The notes: a model not told the origin generated them from the sequence alone. Positions 34,956-47,153 are shown, counted from the stretch's first letter. The stretch: 64,000 nucleotides of DNA from Elmis aenea (GCA_947652605.1 OX393581.1:13706640-13770639); one strand, 5' to 3'. A program made the numbers and translations.

Positions 34956-36180
34956 CTATTGAATATGTCTTTTCGTTATTTCGCCTGGATTTTTATTCCA
35001 TGTGGTGCTACATTAGGCTTTTTCATGGATCTTTTTCCCTACACTGTCAGCTGCCTTACTGGAATAAAATTTTATACACTCTAGACATTCATACTGATTT
35101 CCTATTTTAGTCGTTATATGGTTTATTTGGTATTGGTTGTCGCTCAGTGCACATATATTTGCTCGTATTAAGAATATTATATTGACCCCACACATCAAGT
35201 GAATGATTTACCTTTAAAATAATTTTATTCGTCTCGAGATGATTGTACCATTATTTTTATACCATCAACAAAATTGGGTTTTTAACCGTTTTACAACGGA
35301 ACAAAGCGAATAAAGGCCAACAAGCTCTTGACCTGAAAGGCCACATATTAAATTCCAAAACGATTAAAACAAGAATTGGCGAGAAAGGTTCGCAATTTAT
35401 AATGAATTAAAACATCTGGCCGATCCACCGCCGCGTGTATTGATAAAACACAACACCTGGAAGACTCAAAATATAACCCATTGTTGATTGCATTGCGAGA
35501 GATCGTAAATCATCCCGAAATGAAAACGAACTGCAACTTTGTTCTTTTATTGCGAAGGTCGGCAGTAAAGTTAATGAAGCGAGAGAATTTAAAAAATTAG
35601 TTTCCCCACATATTGTGACAAGGAATATCTTCATCGCCTCATCTAATTAGGTTTGTTAGCGATATAAATTAAGCAAGTCTCAGCAGGTTGTTGGGTAAAT
35701 GTTGTTGACAGGGACAGTAGTGTTACAAAACGACTACCTAAATAAAAAAAAGCCGCGGGAGGCTGGTGGATATATTGCGGCGTGATCCGATCACGATCGT
35801 TAATACTTGCTTAGAACGGATCGTAATTAAATCCCGGGGCTCATCCTGTTTCGCGAATAAAGTTGCAAACATTTACGGTATTTAGTGTTAATTTACTTGT
35901 ATACAAATAACGCCTTAAACGAACATAAACGCTACGAATATTTTGCGAGGCGTCTATTAAGGAAATTTTACAGTCATGTGGAACTTTTAGCTGTCGCCGT
36001 AATGAAATTATGGAAACACCACATTACTTGAAGCGGCGTTGTCTTGTAACGCGAATTAATGATATTCCTTCGAGACGTTTTTTTGCGAATCTGTCGCGTA
36101 TTTTAAATAAAAAGTAAATCTGAAGTTAACATAGCGAAGTCTTAATCCACACATGCGTCACTTAGTTCTGAAATTACAAG
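34956..36180. other. unannotated intron, unique-looking
   Basis: No transposon hallmarks. 35640-36110 holds more CG dinucleotides than its surroundings ('cgatccgatcacgatcg', 'gaagcggcgttgtc') and could be regulatory. No function shown. Confidence 0.35.
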
Positions 36181-37145
36181 TACCCCCTGGACAATAACCC
36201 CCCGTACAAATAACCTCCGTATAAATAACCCCCTGTGTACAAAACTCCCCTAACAATTAACCCCCCGTGCAAAAAAAAACCTAACAACTAACTTGAAAAA
36301 TCGGTAAATTATAATGGTCGCAATGCAAAGTGTTAAAGTTGAAATTTAAAAAAAATTAAGGCCGAATAACAATATAATCTACATTTTTACCATAATGTTA
36401 ACAAGTTTACTAATTTTTATCCTAATCCTATGAAGTTAACGTAATTCCAAGTAGCTGCATGATGGCCATAACAGTGAAAAAATATGCGTTTAAAGATAAC
36501 GCCCGAAGAGGATTACATTGTTAAGCTGGATCCACACCAATAAAAATTTGCGTTGTGCGTTGTATTTGATACAAATTTGCTCGTGTGCGTCGAAATTTTT
36601 GTTGGTGTGGACTGTGCGCCGCATAGAAATGCACGCAAATAATTTCGTGACGAACAACGCACGCTATCCATCGTGCTATCGGTTTTTAGACAACTTCAAA
36701 GAGATTTGCACCGCACAGTCTTGTCAATGTGGACTTGATTTTGAGTGCATTGTTCTGCATAAACAAACGTGCAAAAGCGGATTCGGCCGTTCAACGCACA
36801 AGATAACTATTTACGTGGTAAAATACTTAACCAGATTTAAATTTGCGCCGCAAATGTTTGTGTTGAATTTGAAATACAAAATACAACATACATTTTTATT
36901 GATGTGGATCCAGCTTTATATTGCCTTAATTTTTTGATTTTGCAACTTTATCACTTTACATTGCGGCAGGTTATAACCTACCGATATTTTAAGTTAGTCG
37001 TTAAGGTTTTATTTAGCACGAGGGGTTAATTATCCGGTTTTTTTTTTTTGCACGGGGGCTTATTTGTCCGGGGATTATTTGTACAGGGGCTGATTGTCGG
37101 GGGGCTATTGTCCGGGGGTTATTTATCCAGGGGGTAATTGTCCTG
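36181..37145. mobile_element. inverted-repeat element with C-rich minisatellite arms
   Basis: The left arm (36181-36290) is built from degenerate 15-17 bp units such as ACAAATAACCCCC and ends in 'cgtgcaaaaaaaaa'. The right arm (37015-37145) is its complement, with units such as GGGGGTTATTTATCC, and begins 'ttttttttttgcacggggg'. The two arms align over about 110 bp. The centre holds a separate MITE (36524-36915). Superfamily unknown. Confidence 0.65.
36524..36915. mobile_element. MITE with TTA duplication (PIF/Harbinger-like)
   Basis: TIRs: AGCTGGATCCACACCAATAA on the left and AGCTGGATCCACATCAATAA as complement on the right. TTA flanks both ends (36521-36523 and 36916-36918). A 3-bp TTA duplication fits PIF/Harbinger MITEs. 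The + ORF at 36518-36937 merely spans it. It lies inside the C-rich arm element and is probably younger. Confidence 0.7.
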
Positions 37146-37270
37146 TCAACGAAAAAAGTTCGCTCCTTGAATTAACCAGTCTTTTTCGTGTTGTAATGAA
37201 ATAGAATCGTTTCAGATGGTACTCATATTACTAAAAATGTAATTAAAAAACAAAAAAAGTTAGTGCAACA

Positions 37271-37565
37271 TACAGGGTGCACCACGATTCTAAGATTCTT
37301 CCATAGCTCCTTTATTAATGAAAATATCAAAAAAATATTTAATACAAATATTGTGCGAACTTATTTTGTCTACATAGCCTTAAATTATTTTCGATTATAC
37401 AGGGTGTTTTTTTTGAGCGGCACATATGAAAAAGTGATTTTTTTAATGGAACACCCTGTATATTTTTACATTTTTGGATTTACTTTAAAAAATGTTGGGC
37501 ATTATATGAGTCTAAAGCTAACCGTTTTTGTGTTATTTATATTTTTATGAAAATTTTGAACGATG
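37271..37565. repeat. ACAGGGTGT repeat family R1, copy 2
   Basis: It starts ACAGGGTGCACC, has an internal TACAGGGTGTTTT and the complement AACACCCTGTATAT near 37450-37463, and continues with text homologous to 20770-20880. It matches copy 1 in order and orientation. Confidence 0.65.
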
Positions 37566-39412
37566 CAGCACTTTCAAATTTTTTTTTTACATGCAAAAAC
37601 TTTGGAAACTTTGTAAAAATTCGTTTGAAAATTAGATTCGCAATAGATTCACAAACACTTTGCACTAGTTAAACTTACGAAATATTATAAGAGGTGTTCA
37701 CTACACCCGGTTCAATTCGGTAAACCTTAAACATCAATAAGTCATTTTTCTTAAATTGTCCTATACCTAAAGTTGATATTTTTGAGCTATCTCGATTTTT
37801 ATTAGATAGTATTACTAAGACAGTTGAAATATTTTAAAGTCGGCCAGCCATGAAGGTAAGCCGTAATTTTTCAAAGAATTTTTAAAAGAAAGATGATTTT
37901 TGTAGTTACTAATATCAGTTTGACTTAAACTATAAATTTGTGACAAAAATTGCTTTTTTCAATTGGAAAACCGTTTATTAATTAATTTAGATCGTGTAGA
38001 TTGACAGTTTTGTAGTTTAAAGTATTAATTAAAACATTTTAATTATACAATTTGTACGAGTAAGATGAATTTCTCTACAGAAGAAATGGTCGATATGACT
38101 TTTATCATATATTTTTATCAAATACTTGATTAATAAAATATATTATATAAATTATTAAAATATTTTACTTATCAATTTACTTAAATTTTTTAACATTTAC
38201 TAAATTAATTTGCAACCAATCGAGCTATGAAGTTTTTTTGAAAAATTAAAATGCAATACCAAATTAGGCATATTTGCCACAGTTTCACAAACTATTTACA
38301 AAATCAATCCGATGTAGGAATGCTCAATTTCACACTTAACTTTTTTTAACGACAGTTTATAGTCTTACCTTACTATTTAAAAGAATTTCCTCTTATATGA
38401 TATATCAATAAAGTATTTGTGAGACTTTTTATTGGAGAACATTGCTTTTTTTCTCAGTTTTCATCTTTAATGTAACATTATCATTGTAGCACTACAGCTC
38501 AATTAGAATCTTCGTTTATTACTAATCTTGATTGAACTTCCTTCCACGTTGAGTATCTTCAAGGTGTGTTTAGTGTACTGAAGTCTTTCCCAGCTAACTG
38601 GTGCGTGGCGTTCATCATTTTCGTTTTTGTTTCACAGTATAACTTTCTTTGATCTTCTCTTTTCTAATTTGATTACCCCATACAACAAGGCCCCGTCAAG
38701 TTATAATAAATTGTGTAGGAATTAGAATAGAAAAACACAGTAAATAGATGAGCTATTTTTCACGCAAACACAAAACTAAAATAATTTATAGCTTCCTCAT
38801 ATTTATTATTTTTAAGGAATTCCATTTCAACTCGCAAAATTGCCAGATAAAATACCAAACTATTTTGCGGATAATGTTTGTAAGTAAACAACTAGTATAG
38901 CAAAGTTCATGGTATGCTAAATATGTGTTTAAATTTGCATTAAATACACAGTTCCTTTTAGTCAAGTTATGGGAATATACGTGTTAGGTTACTAATTATG
39001 CAGCTCTGCTACGGTTAAAAGGCCGTCCTGTGTCAAAGTACACTTCCCACCTACACGGGCAAGTTGTATAATACAAAGGCCTATCATTCTATCAAAAATT
39101 CTAGCCCGCAATTATACATATATTAAAATAATTTGGAGTTTTTTTAAGCCACATTTTTCGTTATAGATACTATTTGAATCCTGAGAATTCTTGGGAAAAT
39201 AAGTTTCGACCCTAAACCCCGACTATTTTTTAAAAATAAATACTACAATTTTTTTATTAGGTATTTCATCGTATGATGTCTATTGCATTGTTAATATGTT
39301 CTAACTTCTAACGTTGAAGATGATTTTATAATGCATTGGATCCCTTAAATGGTAAAGGATGTAGATTTGTTTTATCAGACAAAATGTGTGAAGCATCTTA
39401 AGAACTACTAAA
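37566..39412. other. unannotated intron
   Basis: No clear feature in 1.8 kb. About 38490-38720 on the minus strand has fragments that look like a decayed retroelement but no motif I could name. Confidence 0.35.
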
Positions 39413-39413
39413 G

Positions 39414-39800
39414 GGTGTTTCAACCACAGGTGTAGGATTTGAATTGCAGAACATTTTTCAATTGCCACACATTTTAAAATTATTATTTGACAACTGTCAT
39501 CTATATCCTAGTAGAATGTATTCCCTGGAGCGGTACACAATCGCAGAACGCATACAAATCGTTGAATTTTATGGCAAAAATTCACGCTCTGTCACGAATA
39601 CAATTTGTGCATTTTTCCCAGATAATTGTGTACCACGTGAAACCGCTATTCGGTTCCTATTAAAAAAATTCAAGAAGACCGGTTTACTACAAGCTCTAAA
39701 GACGCCAAAGCTCACTCGGGTTTGCCGTTCAATCGAAAATATTGTCGCAGTGAGTTAAAGTGTCGAAGAAGGTCCACAAACTTCACTGCCCATTTCATTA
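39414..39800 (+). pseudogene. mariner-like transposase N-terminus
   Basis: From about 39522 the frame reads MYSLERYTIAERIQIVEFYG, then NSRSVTNTICAFFPDN, RETAIRFLLKKFKKTG and ENIVAVS, with a stop at 39756 before 'SVEEGPQTSLP'. This is the helix-turn-helix N-terminus of a mariner-related family whose C-terminus resembles 48900-49137. The catalytic half is missing; a foldback element begins just to the right. Confidence 0.7.
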
Positions 39801-39824
39801 GGAAAAATCTCTTATTTAACCGTC

Positions 39825-40745
39825 AGAAACAAAATCTTTTTTTTTTTCTATTAAACAATGCGCGCATCCTTTGCAAGTAAAATGGTGCAAAGTTTCTGAA
39901 AAAATCTTTTAACGGTTCCGGAGACAAAACGCGAAAAACGAGGCGTTTGTAAAAACTTTTTTTTCTTTCTATGTTATAGCTGTATTACACTATACAATTT
40001 CTAGTACTATTTCTTGTATAATTTCTTGTTCAAAAAATTGTATATAATGGTGCCTGTACACCTGAGAGTAAAGTACTCTCGAGAGTAGCGTCGCCAAGGA
40101 TACAGCCAATCGCGAGTTACTCTCAGGGGCTGTATCCTTGGCGACGCTACTCTCGAGAGTACTTCACTCTCAGGTGTACAGGCACCATTAGATTGTACAG
40201 CTGTTGCCAAGTTACACACGTCTTATGTCGTAAACTGACACTTCGCGTATGTCAATTTACGACATTGTAACTTGGCAACAGCTGTAGAATCTAGTATAAA
40301 ATTTCTTGAACAAGAAATTGTGTAATGTAATACAGCCTTTAAACGCCTATGCAAGTCGCATAGATATAATTATAAAGATAAACCACAACTTTTCAAATCA
40401 TAGCGCTTATGCAGGGGTTTTGTTTTTGAAATTTTCCTCCGGAACCGTGCAAGATTTTTTCAAAAACTTTGCACCATTTTACTTGTAAAGAATGCGCGCA
40501 TTGGTAAATAGAAGGATTTCGATTTTGTCTGACAGTTTCATGGCCAACGCGATCTCAAAATATACCCTTTTATACCAATTGTCCAGTTTTCCCCTATTTT
40601 TCCGAAGGAAATGGCCAGTGGCACCTATAACTCTGGAAAACATTTAGTTTTGATGTCCTTGATGCAATAAATACAGCCTTAATTAAATTCTAGCGACAAC
40701 GTATCGTGACCTTCCTTGTTAGATAGAGCCTGATCTTTGCGAAAA
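39825..40745. repeat. foldback family F1, copy 2, interrupted
   Basis: Left arm (about 39825-39978) and right arm (about 40339-40745) match 21241-21990 closely, including 'aatgcgcgcatcctttgcaa' and 'gcgacaacgtatcgtgacc'. The left arm is shortened. The middle is replaced by a nested hairpin element at 39979-40338. Confidence 0.75.
39979..40338. mobile_element. element with nested hairpins
   Basis: The outer ends are near-complementary (GCTGTATTACACTATACAATT and AATTGTGTAATGTAATACAGC). Inside are two separate strong inverted repeats. At 40048-40188, arms of about 58 bp run from 'tggtgcctgtacacctgaga' and flank a 20-bp loop. At 40196-40287, arms start ACAGCTGTTGCCAAGTTACA and loop near 40236. 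All three are self-complementary, so the DNA could fold into a multi-stem cross. Non-coding. Confidence 0.75.
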
Positions 40746-41821
40746 AATGACCAAAAACTTAAGAAAAGAGTGAAGGTCCGTAAAAATAAAGTCCCGAGGT
40801 GACCATTTGCATGATGTGCCATTCTATACATAATCCATATGTTTCTACCCTATAACGAAATTTAAAAAATGTAATTACCTAATCATATTTTTTGAAATTT
40901 TATTGAAAAAACAAATCCTACATCTCTTGTTGAAACAACCTTTACTTGGCATATTCAAACATTCAACATTCTTTTTAATTTTCGTCCTAAAACAGTTTTT
41001 TAATGAATATCCGGTTTTTATTATAAATGTAACAATAAGGCCTACTTACCATTTTTTAAATTTAATTTTCTTTTCACCAAAAGCTGGTAATTTACGTACA
41101 AGATTAGGCAACTTTTTCATAACGACTCAGTTGGCCATAACTTGCTCAAAATGAGCAGAAAAGTAATTCTTGAACATTAAAACTACTGCAGCAGTAGATA
41201 ATCTTTTCTTGCACAACTCATTAAAATGTGTGTTGGATTATCGAACATACTAGATAAAAAGGGGTTCTCAACGAGCTTATACCTACATAACAAAATGATG
41301 TAAAGTAGGATAAACAGTAAATACTTTTTAAAACTGCACTAGTATATAATATATAAAGTTATATCAAAAAAATATATGAAAATATTGTTCGGGTCTATTG
41401 ATTAGCATATCAACGACGTGTGAATTCAATTAGAGTAACGCTCAACTTGATAAACAAAGACAGTTCAGGCAGATTTACCCAATCATTTATTGCAGATCTC
41501 TCGGCGTTGTTTACGAAGCTCGCCTTTCTGTTTCTCCGTTTCCTGTTTTCCCTAACGTGCCACTTATTGTTTTCGGATTTTAGTCTAAGCGTAAAGGCCC
41601 GAAATCCTTAAACAAATACGCTGAGCCGGGATATTAGCAACCCCAACTTTACAGTAAACGATACTTTAATCGAGATGCGCTATAAAACGTTCCATCTGTA
41701 ACGTTGTGTTAAGGTTTTGTTAATTTTGATGTAACAAGTTTGCGAAATAAGGAGCAATTAACAAATTAGAATATACCATGTGAGAACGAAGCGAAATCGT
41801 CTAAAACAATGTTTTTGAAAC
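40746..41821. other. unannotated intron
   Basis: No recognised feature. Confidence 0.4.
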
Positions 41822-42209
41822 CAGGGGTTTGGAGCAGTCCAATTTTTTAATTGCTCCGCTCCGACATCAATCTGCCTGCTCCAGCTCCAGCTCCGCTCCA
41901 TGCTCCAAATATTGATAAAATGTTTAAAATAAGTTTCTTAATTAAAAGCTTTGTTTTTACAGGTCAAAAATTACAATATTTGACCCCGACAAACCAGTTA
42001 AGTTCAATAAAATGTTTGAAGAAACACATTCTTGATCTTCAAATGTTGAAAAAACGACAAAATAGTTTAAAAAAATTGTACATAATAAACTGGAGCAGTG
42101 GAGCAATCGAAATTATTTGCTCCGGACTCCGCTCCAGCTCCGGGCAAAAATCCATTGCTCCACTGCTCCGTGCTCCGGCTCCAGCTCCGTGCTCCGCTCC
42201 AAACCCCTG
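41822..42209 (+). mobile_element. hAT-type MITE family G, copy c
   Basis: Ends CAGGGGTTTGGAGC and GCTCCAAACCCCTG, and an 8-bp duplication TTTGAAAC at 41814-41821 and 42210-42217. By my count about 20 GCTCC/GGAGC pentamers lie in the two subterminal zones. Well preserved. Confidence 0.95.
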
Positions 42210-42289
42210 TTTGAAACGACGTTTCGCCAAGTAATGGTATCAGGTGAACAAAAAAGTTTGTGCTGTTTTCGTTGTTTGAGTTCAATGCA

Positions 42290-42565
42290 ATAACTAAAGC
42301 CGATATTGTCCACTACGAGTATCTGAGCAAGGACCAAAAAATTACGGCGAAATTAACTTCATCCAACTGGAACGTATAAAGGATGCGTTACTTCGGAAGC
42401 AAGCAAATCAGAAAGAAGTGTTATTCTTGCGGAATAATGCAGGACCCGATACTGCAAGATTCATCCGGCAAAAAATTGTGCGTTAGGATCAGAATTTTAC
42501 CTCACCCACCATATTCTCCCAAAATTTCTTCAACCGATTATCACCTTTTCTTGGAGCTAGATAAT
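42290..42565 (+). pseudogene. mariner transposase fragment (DD34D-type)
   Basis: Across frames it reads 'YEYLSKDQ(K)ITA', 'LERIKDALLRKQ', then 'NNAGPDTARFI' (normally the second catalytic Asp region HDNARPH). The last part is 'LPHPPYSPKISSTDYHLF', the motif around the third Asp. The Asp of SPD is changed to Lys and frames are broken. Confidence 0.7.
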
Positions 42566-42675
42566 TAAATACAAAATAGACAGTTAACAATTTCACAGTA
42601 AAAAGAAGATTGAAGTGAAGGTTGGTAAATGTTTCGCTTCTAAACACACGATTGTCATTAAAAGGGGATTTATAA

Positions 42676-43055
42676 GCAGGGGTTTGGAGCAGTCCAATTT
42701 TTTAATTGCTCCGCTCCGGCCTGCTCCAGCTCCGCTCCATCATCCAAATATTGTTAACATTTTAAAAACAAGTTTTTGAGTTAAAAAAATTGTGTTTTTA
42801 ATTTTATCGGATATGTGGAAGTCGGTCAAAAATTACAATATTTGACCGTAACAAGCAAGTTAAGTTAAATGAATGTGTGTAAGAACAAATTATTGATCTT
42901 CAAAGGTTGGAAAAAAGAAAAAAAAAAGGTTTTTTTTTAAATTTTACATAACAAACTGGAGCAGTGGGCAATCAAAATTATTTGCTTCGGATTCCGCTCC
43001 AGCTCCGGGCAAAAACCCATTGCTTCCCTGCTCCGCGCTCCGCTCCGAACCCCTG
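42676..43055 (+). mobile_element. hAT-type MITE family G, copy d
   Basis: CAGGGGTTTGGAGC start and GAACCCCTG end. The 8-bp duplication TTTATAAG lies at 42668-42675 and 43056-43063. Same subterminal pentamer clusters and AT-rich core as copies a-c. Confidence 0.93.
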
Positions 43056-43063
43056 TTTATAAG

Positions 43064-44489
43064 TTTGTATCTTGTTGGGAAAGGGTCGATGGTGAAGGTT
43101 TTGCTCTTGTTTGATTTTTAGTATGGAAAACCGCACGAATTCTTTGGTTTACACAATTTTTTGCGAAAAATATGCGTTTTAAAGCAATATTAATCAATCA
43201 ATCAAAGGTGTTTAACCGTCAAACAAACAACTCTAAAGATGTCCTCAATAAAGGAGGACAAAACGTTCGATTATGAAAAAGAAATCTTCAACGCCGTTTC
43301 AACCCGGAAACCAAATCCAAATATATTTTCTGTTTTAAAAATCCCGTTTGAAATCGGAAGTTCAAACAAACACATTCCAGTTAAGAAAAACTCAAAGCAT
43401 ATTCTTAAAGTTTCAGTAATACTTCTCACGCCCAATAAACATGGACAAAGCAATGTTCGAAAACTTTGGAACTGAGGCGTCGACTTGCAACAAAATACTT
43501 TTTAAAACTTTTGCCTCGCGGCGACAGAAAATACGTCGACTTTAAAACTCGCTAACAATGCGATTTTTTAATAATACAACCCAGCTCCTCACAAAACAAT
43601 CGACGAGCTACTGATGAAACAATTGCAGCGGCTCGTCTCCGTTTAACAAACGGCGTTTGTCTGTAAAATTTTATGCTTACTAGTTCGCGTGCATAAAAAT
43701 GTATTTCCCTTTCATAACGCTCTTTATCGAGTGATTTTTCAATTTAAACTTGTAAGTGACTTTGATGGCGTTAAAGGTAGTTCCAACCGCATCCACGTGC
43801 AGCTCTGTTATCGGCGCTCAATTATTATGTTTACCAAGTTCCTTTTAAGCTACAACCACAGCAAAAGCTTTTGTATAGCTTTTGCTGTGCAAAGTTAACA
43901 ATAAAACCCAACAAAGACATCAAAATGACCCAAAAAGCAACTTGCGTTAAATGCACGCTTTTCATAAATAACGCTAGAGTTTCTAGCTGCGGCTAGACTC
44001 GGGCCGCAACGATATTTTACAAGGAGAGAGCGTTTTATTTCCCCGTAAGGCATTTGTAAAACAAATTAGGAGCACCACAAAGGCAGTTTGAATAATATTA
44101 GAGATAATGCACAATCCGATAAGCTCTGAAATAATGAGGAATGATTTGTATTTCAATTTACATACCTAAAGTTATTATACAGTTGCTAACACAATAATAA
44201 GTGTAAACAAATAAGTCTTACGTCTGTGTGTGCATAATTTGCTTATTTGCTTCGTTTTTGTTCGTTGGAAGATAACACCAAGATGACGTCAATTAAAGAA
44301 CAAAACTACTTGTTTATCGTCGCGTAGTGTGACAAAATAATGAAAAAACAAAAGGAAATCGCAGCTACGTTTTTCGGACACTTGTTGGTTGTTGATATAT
44401 AAAATTTAATTTATGCAAGTCACGGCACACTTAATAATTATAAAAAGAAAATTTTCTTAAGTTCAATTGTAATTTGGGTTATACTTTAA
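43064..44489. other. unannotated intron
   Basis: Two small + ORFs (43239-43475, 78 codons; 43689-43898) have no recognised features. 43470-43640 has somewhat more CG. Nothing firm. Confidence 0.35.
44370..44450. repeat. direct repeat, copy 1 of 2
   Basis: 'cgtttttcggacac.tgttg…caagtcac.gcacacttaataa' recurs at about 45772-45845 in the same orientation with moderate divergence. Two inverted-repeat elements (44490-45269, 45274-45740) lie between, so they may have inserted into or beside an old tandem duplication. Confidence 0.5.
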
Positions 44490-45269
44490 CCCTTTCGTGG
44501 TCGATTTTTTATTTCGTCTATTTTAACTTAGTTTTTGAATTAAGCGTTCTTGTTACGTATTATTTCAATTATGAGAACTGATTTTTTTGTTGAAAATAAT
44601 TTTTTCCCCCACTGAGCCTAAACTATTTCAAAATTCAGTGTGAAAAAAAATACGATTTTAATATCTTTTATTCTTAATTTGCTAATTGTTTACAAATAGT
44701 TTTTTGGAAATTGTTTGTAAGCAATATTATTATTTGATATGAAATTTTGCAAAGCAAGGATGGATGCAAAGAGGTACTTTCAGAGCCGGTCGTAGGGTTT
44801 GCGGAGCTGTTTACGAAAATAAATACGGGGCTGAAAAAATAAACTTTAACGTACTCATACTCAATAAGGATGCATGTCTTTTAAAATTTAATGTTTAACT
44901 TATTATTAAAAAATATCACCAGCGCAGGGCCGTGCGGTGCACACCCTGCACTTCCCTATCGCCGGCTCAAGGTACTTACTTCATACTTAAAAGCAATTAA
45001 ATATAGAAAATCAGTAAGATGCAATTTAAAGAAATAAACAATCACTAAGTAACGTAAAATTAAAGGAATTTCACCCGACTAAGAGTATGTACTAATACTA
45101 GAAAATAAATCGTCTCCTCCAACAATACCCAAACAGTTCAAAATTCGGGGAATCCCGTGACAAACAGCAAGACAGTAAAAGTCCATGCACGCAAGAGGGC
45201 AGCATGCTCTAAAAGTGGGATTAACTTGTCCCATCAGACTTCTGATGTAAAATAGTAAGTGGGAAAGGG
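44490..45269. mobile_element. TTAA-flanked piggyBac-like MITE (weak TIRs)
   Basis: TTAA at 44486-44489 and 45270-45273 flank sequence starting CCCTTTC and ending GAAAGGG. TTAA duplication with CCC…GGG ends fits piggyBac. The TIR match is only 7 bp. The core has a GC-richer patch (44780-44985) with a partial inverted pair GAGCCGG…/…CCGGCTC, perhaps another nested insert. Confidence 0.55.
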
Positions 45270-45273
45270 TTAA

Positions 45274-45740
45274 TAGACTTTAAAGGATGCGAAATTGTTT
45301 TTTTGACAAAAAGTCAGTTTTATTAAATGGAACGATAGTGGCTCATGCGGTTATTTAATTAGAGTATATTCTTTCGCATTCGGCAATGTCAACTTGATCT
45401 TTTTATTAGAATTTATTTATAAAAATACCAAAAATGTGAACTAGTTATTAAACAAAAGTTTGGATGTGTTATTTTTTTTTTGTTCCTTGTTTTAGTTAAT
45501 TTATAGTTGTTAATAATCGTTCTAAAAAGTGTCAACACAAAAAAAAAACATCTATTTTATTGCTATTGAGTATAGTCAACTACGATTGTAGGGTATCTTG
45601 CCAAAATGTTAGAATAATTTCAAATTATGCCTGCTCCTAATAAAAATACCAAGTTGTTGAATTAGTCAGAAAATACTCTATTTAAATAACCGTTGACCTT
45701 TTTGTCAGAAAAACAATTTTGCAACCTTTAAAGTCTATAA
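45274..45740. mobile_element. inverted-repeat element, about 100-bp arms
   Basis: The left arm starts TAGACTTTAAAGGATGCGAA and the right arm, complemented, TAGACTTTAAAGGTTGCAAA. Arms continue through 'ttttttgacaaaaag' and 'ggttatttaa.tagagtat.tt'. No coding content. It sits just after the TTAA of the previous element. Confidence 0.7.
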
Positions 45741-45771
45741 GAGCAACCCAAAGGTCAATTAAAATTAACAA

Positions 45772-45845
45772 AATCGTTTTTCGGACACTGTTGACATAAT
45801 AAGATTCAATTAATGCAGGTCACACAGCACACTTAATAAAAAATT
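45772..45845. repeat. direct repeat, copy 2 of 2
   Basis: Partner of 44370-44450; see there. Confidence 0.5.
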
Positions 45846-45906
45846 TAATTTTTGTCAGAAAGTTATTTGAAGTTATAAAAATTAACTAAAACGGTGCAGT
45901 TGTATT

Positions 45907-46294
45907 CAGGGGTTTTGGAGCGGAGCGCGGAGCAGTGGAGCAATGGGTTTTTGCCCGAAGCAGGAGCGGAGCCCGGAGCAAATAATTTTGATTGCTCTAC
46001 TACTCCAATTTTATTATGTACAATTTAAAAAAAACAACTTTTTTCTTTTTTTTAACCTTTGAAGATTAATAATTTGTTCTTTGAAACATTTATTTAACTT
46101 CACTTGTTTGTTAGAGTCAAATATTGTAATTTTTGACAAACTTCCACATATCCAAAAAAAATTGAAACTTTGTTTTTAAAAACAATTTTTTTTATTAAAA
46201 AACTTGTTTTAAAAATGTTAACAATATTTGGAGCATGGAGCGAAACTAGAGCGGAGCTGGAGCAATTAAAAAATTGGACTGCTCCAAACCCCTG
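45907..46294 (-). mobile_element. hAT-type MITE family G, copy e (reverse)
   Basis: CAGGGGTTTTGGAGC and GCTCCAAACCCCTG ends. The 8-bp duplication GTTGTATT lies at 45899-45906 and 46295-46302. Interior order is reversed relative to copies a-d. Confidence 0.93.
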
Positions 46295-46302
46295 GTTGTA
46301 TT

Positions 46303-47153
46303 CTAAATTTCTTCCTCTTTCCAAAAATGCAAAAATATACGGGGTTTCCATTTGAAATAACGAAGTCAGGTTCATTTCCGGCGAAACCGGAAGAGAAATA
46401 ATGGTGTACATATGTTCAGAAAATCTGTTTTTGTTGCACAACTTGCATGACTAAAATTTTATGTCTAAAATAAACACTAACAATAAAAAGGGTGAGTCTG
46501 ATTTCCGTTACACCCAGTAGAAAGGCGACCAATATCTGCCAAAATTACATCAAGGAACTCTGAAGCATACAAGCTTGGTTTCTTGGGATAATAAATATTT
46601 TTTAAAGCCAATTATGTTTGGTACTGCGAAAACGTGACCTTTTGTATTGTATCAGTTGTTGTCAATTTCAAAATGATTTAATGAATTAATCGTTTAAAAC
46701 ATTATTTATTGCGTTTGTGGTATTAATCTTACCGAGTCGATTTAACCGACTTCTCTATCTTAATTGTTCGTAATTGCTGTTATACGTCTAATTAAATTAC
46801 TACAAGTTACACCACTTATTGCTACTTATGACAGAGCAATATTCTAGTATGGTATCGTCATAGTAAATGAATAGTTGATGCAATTTATGATTCATGCGCA
46901 GCAGTACTTGCAAAGATGACGTGATCAAATGCATAATGGTTCTGTTGTGTACGTACAATTTTACAATTGACATTATCTTGCGGATTTTTTTATTGACCTT
47001 GCGTGAATACATTGTCTAGACGTTTTCTTTTAATTGTGGTGAACGTTTAGGGTTTATTTGATATGATGAAAATCTTTGTACAGGGTTAATATTTTTTTCC
47101 TTACTTGATTATATTCATTACATGTTTTAGCTTTAGTTAATAAACTTTAAATT
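46303..47153. other. unannotated intron before ratchet 2
   Basis: No recognised repeat or exon; unique-looking AT-rich sequence. Confidence 0.4.

Noticed and set aside
36181..36290. C-rich repeats as interstitial telomere sequence
   Set aside because: Units are 15-17 bp and not TTAGG or a simple variant; inverted arms fit a mobile element better.
36518..36937. 139-codon + ORF
   Set aside because: It spans a MITE with TTA duplication from end to end; no protein family features.
42039..42337. overlapping minus ORFs with repeated Gly-Ala-Glu/Ser-Gly patterns
   Set aside because: They are the GGAGC pentamers of the family G MITE translated; not proteins.
43239..43475. 78-codon + ORF MSSIKEDKTFDYEKEIF…
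   Set aside because: Looks somewhat protein-like but no homologue, splice site or promoter support was visible.
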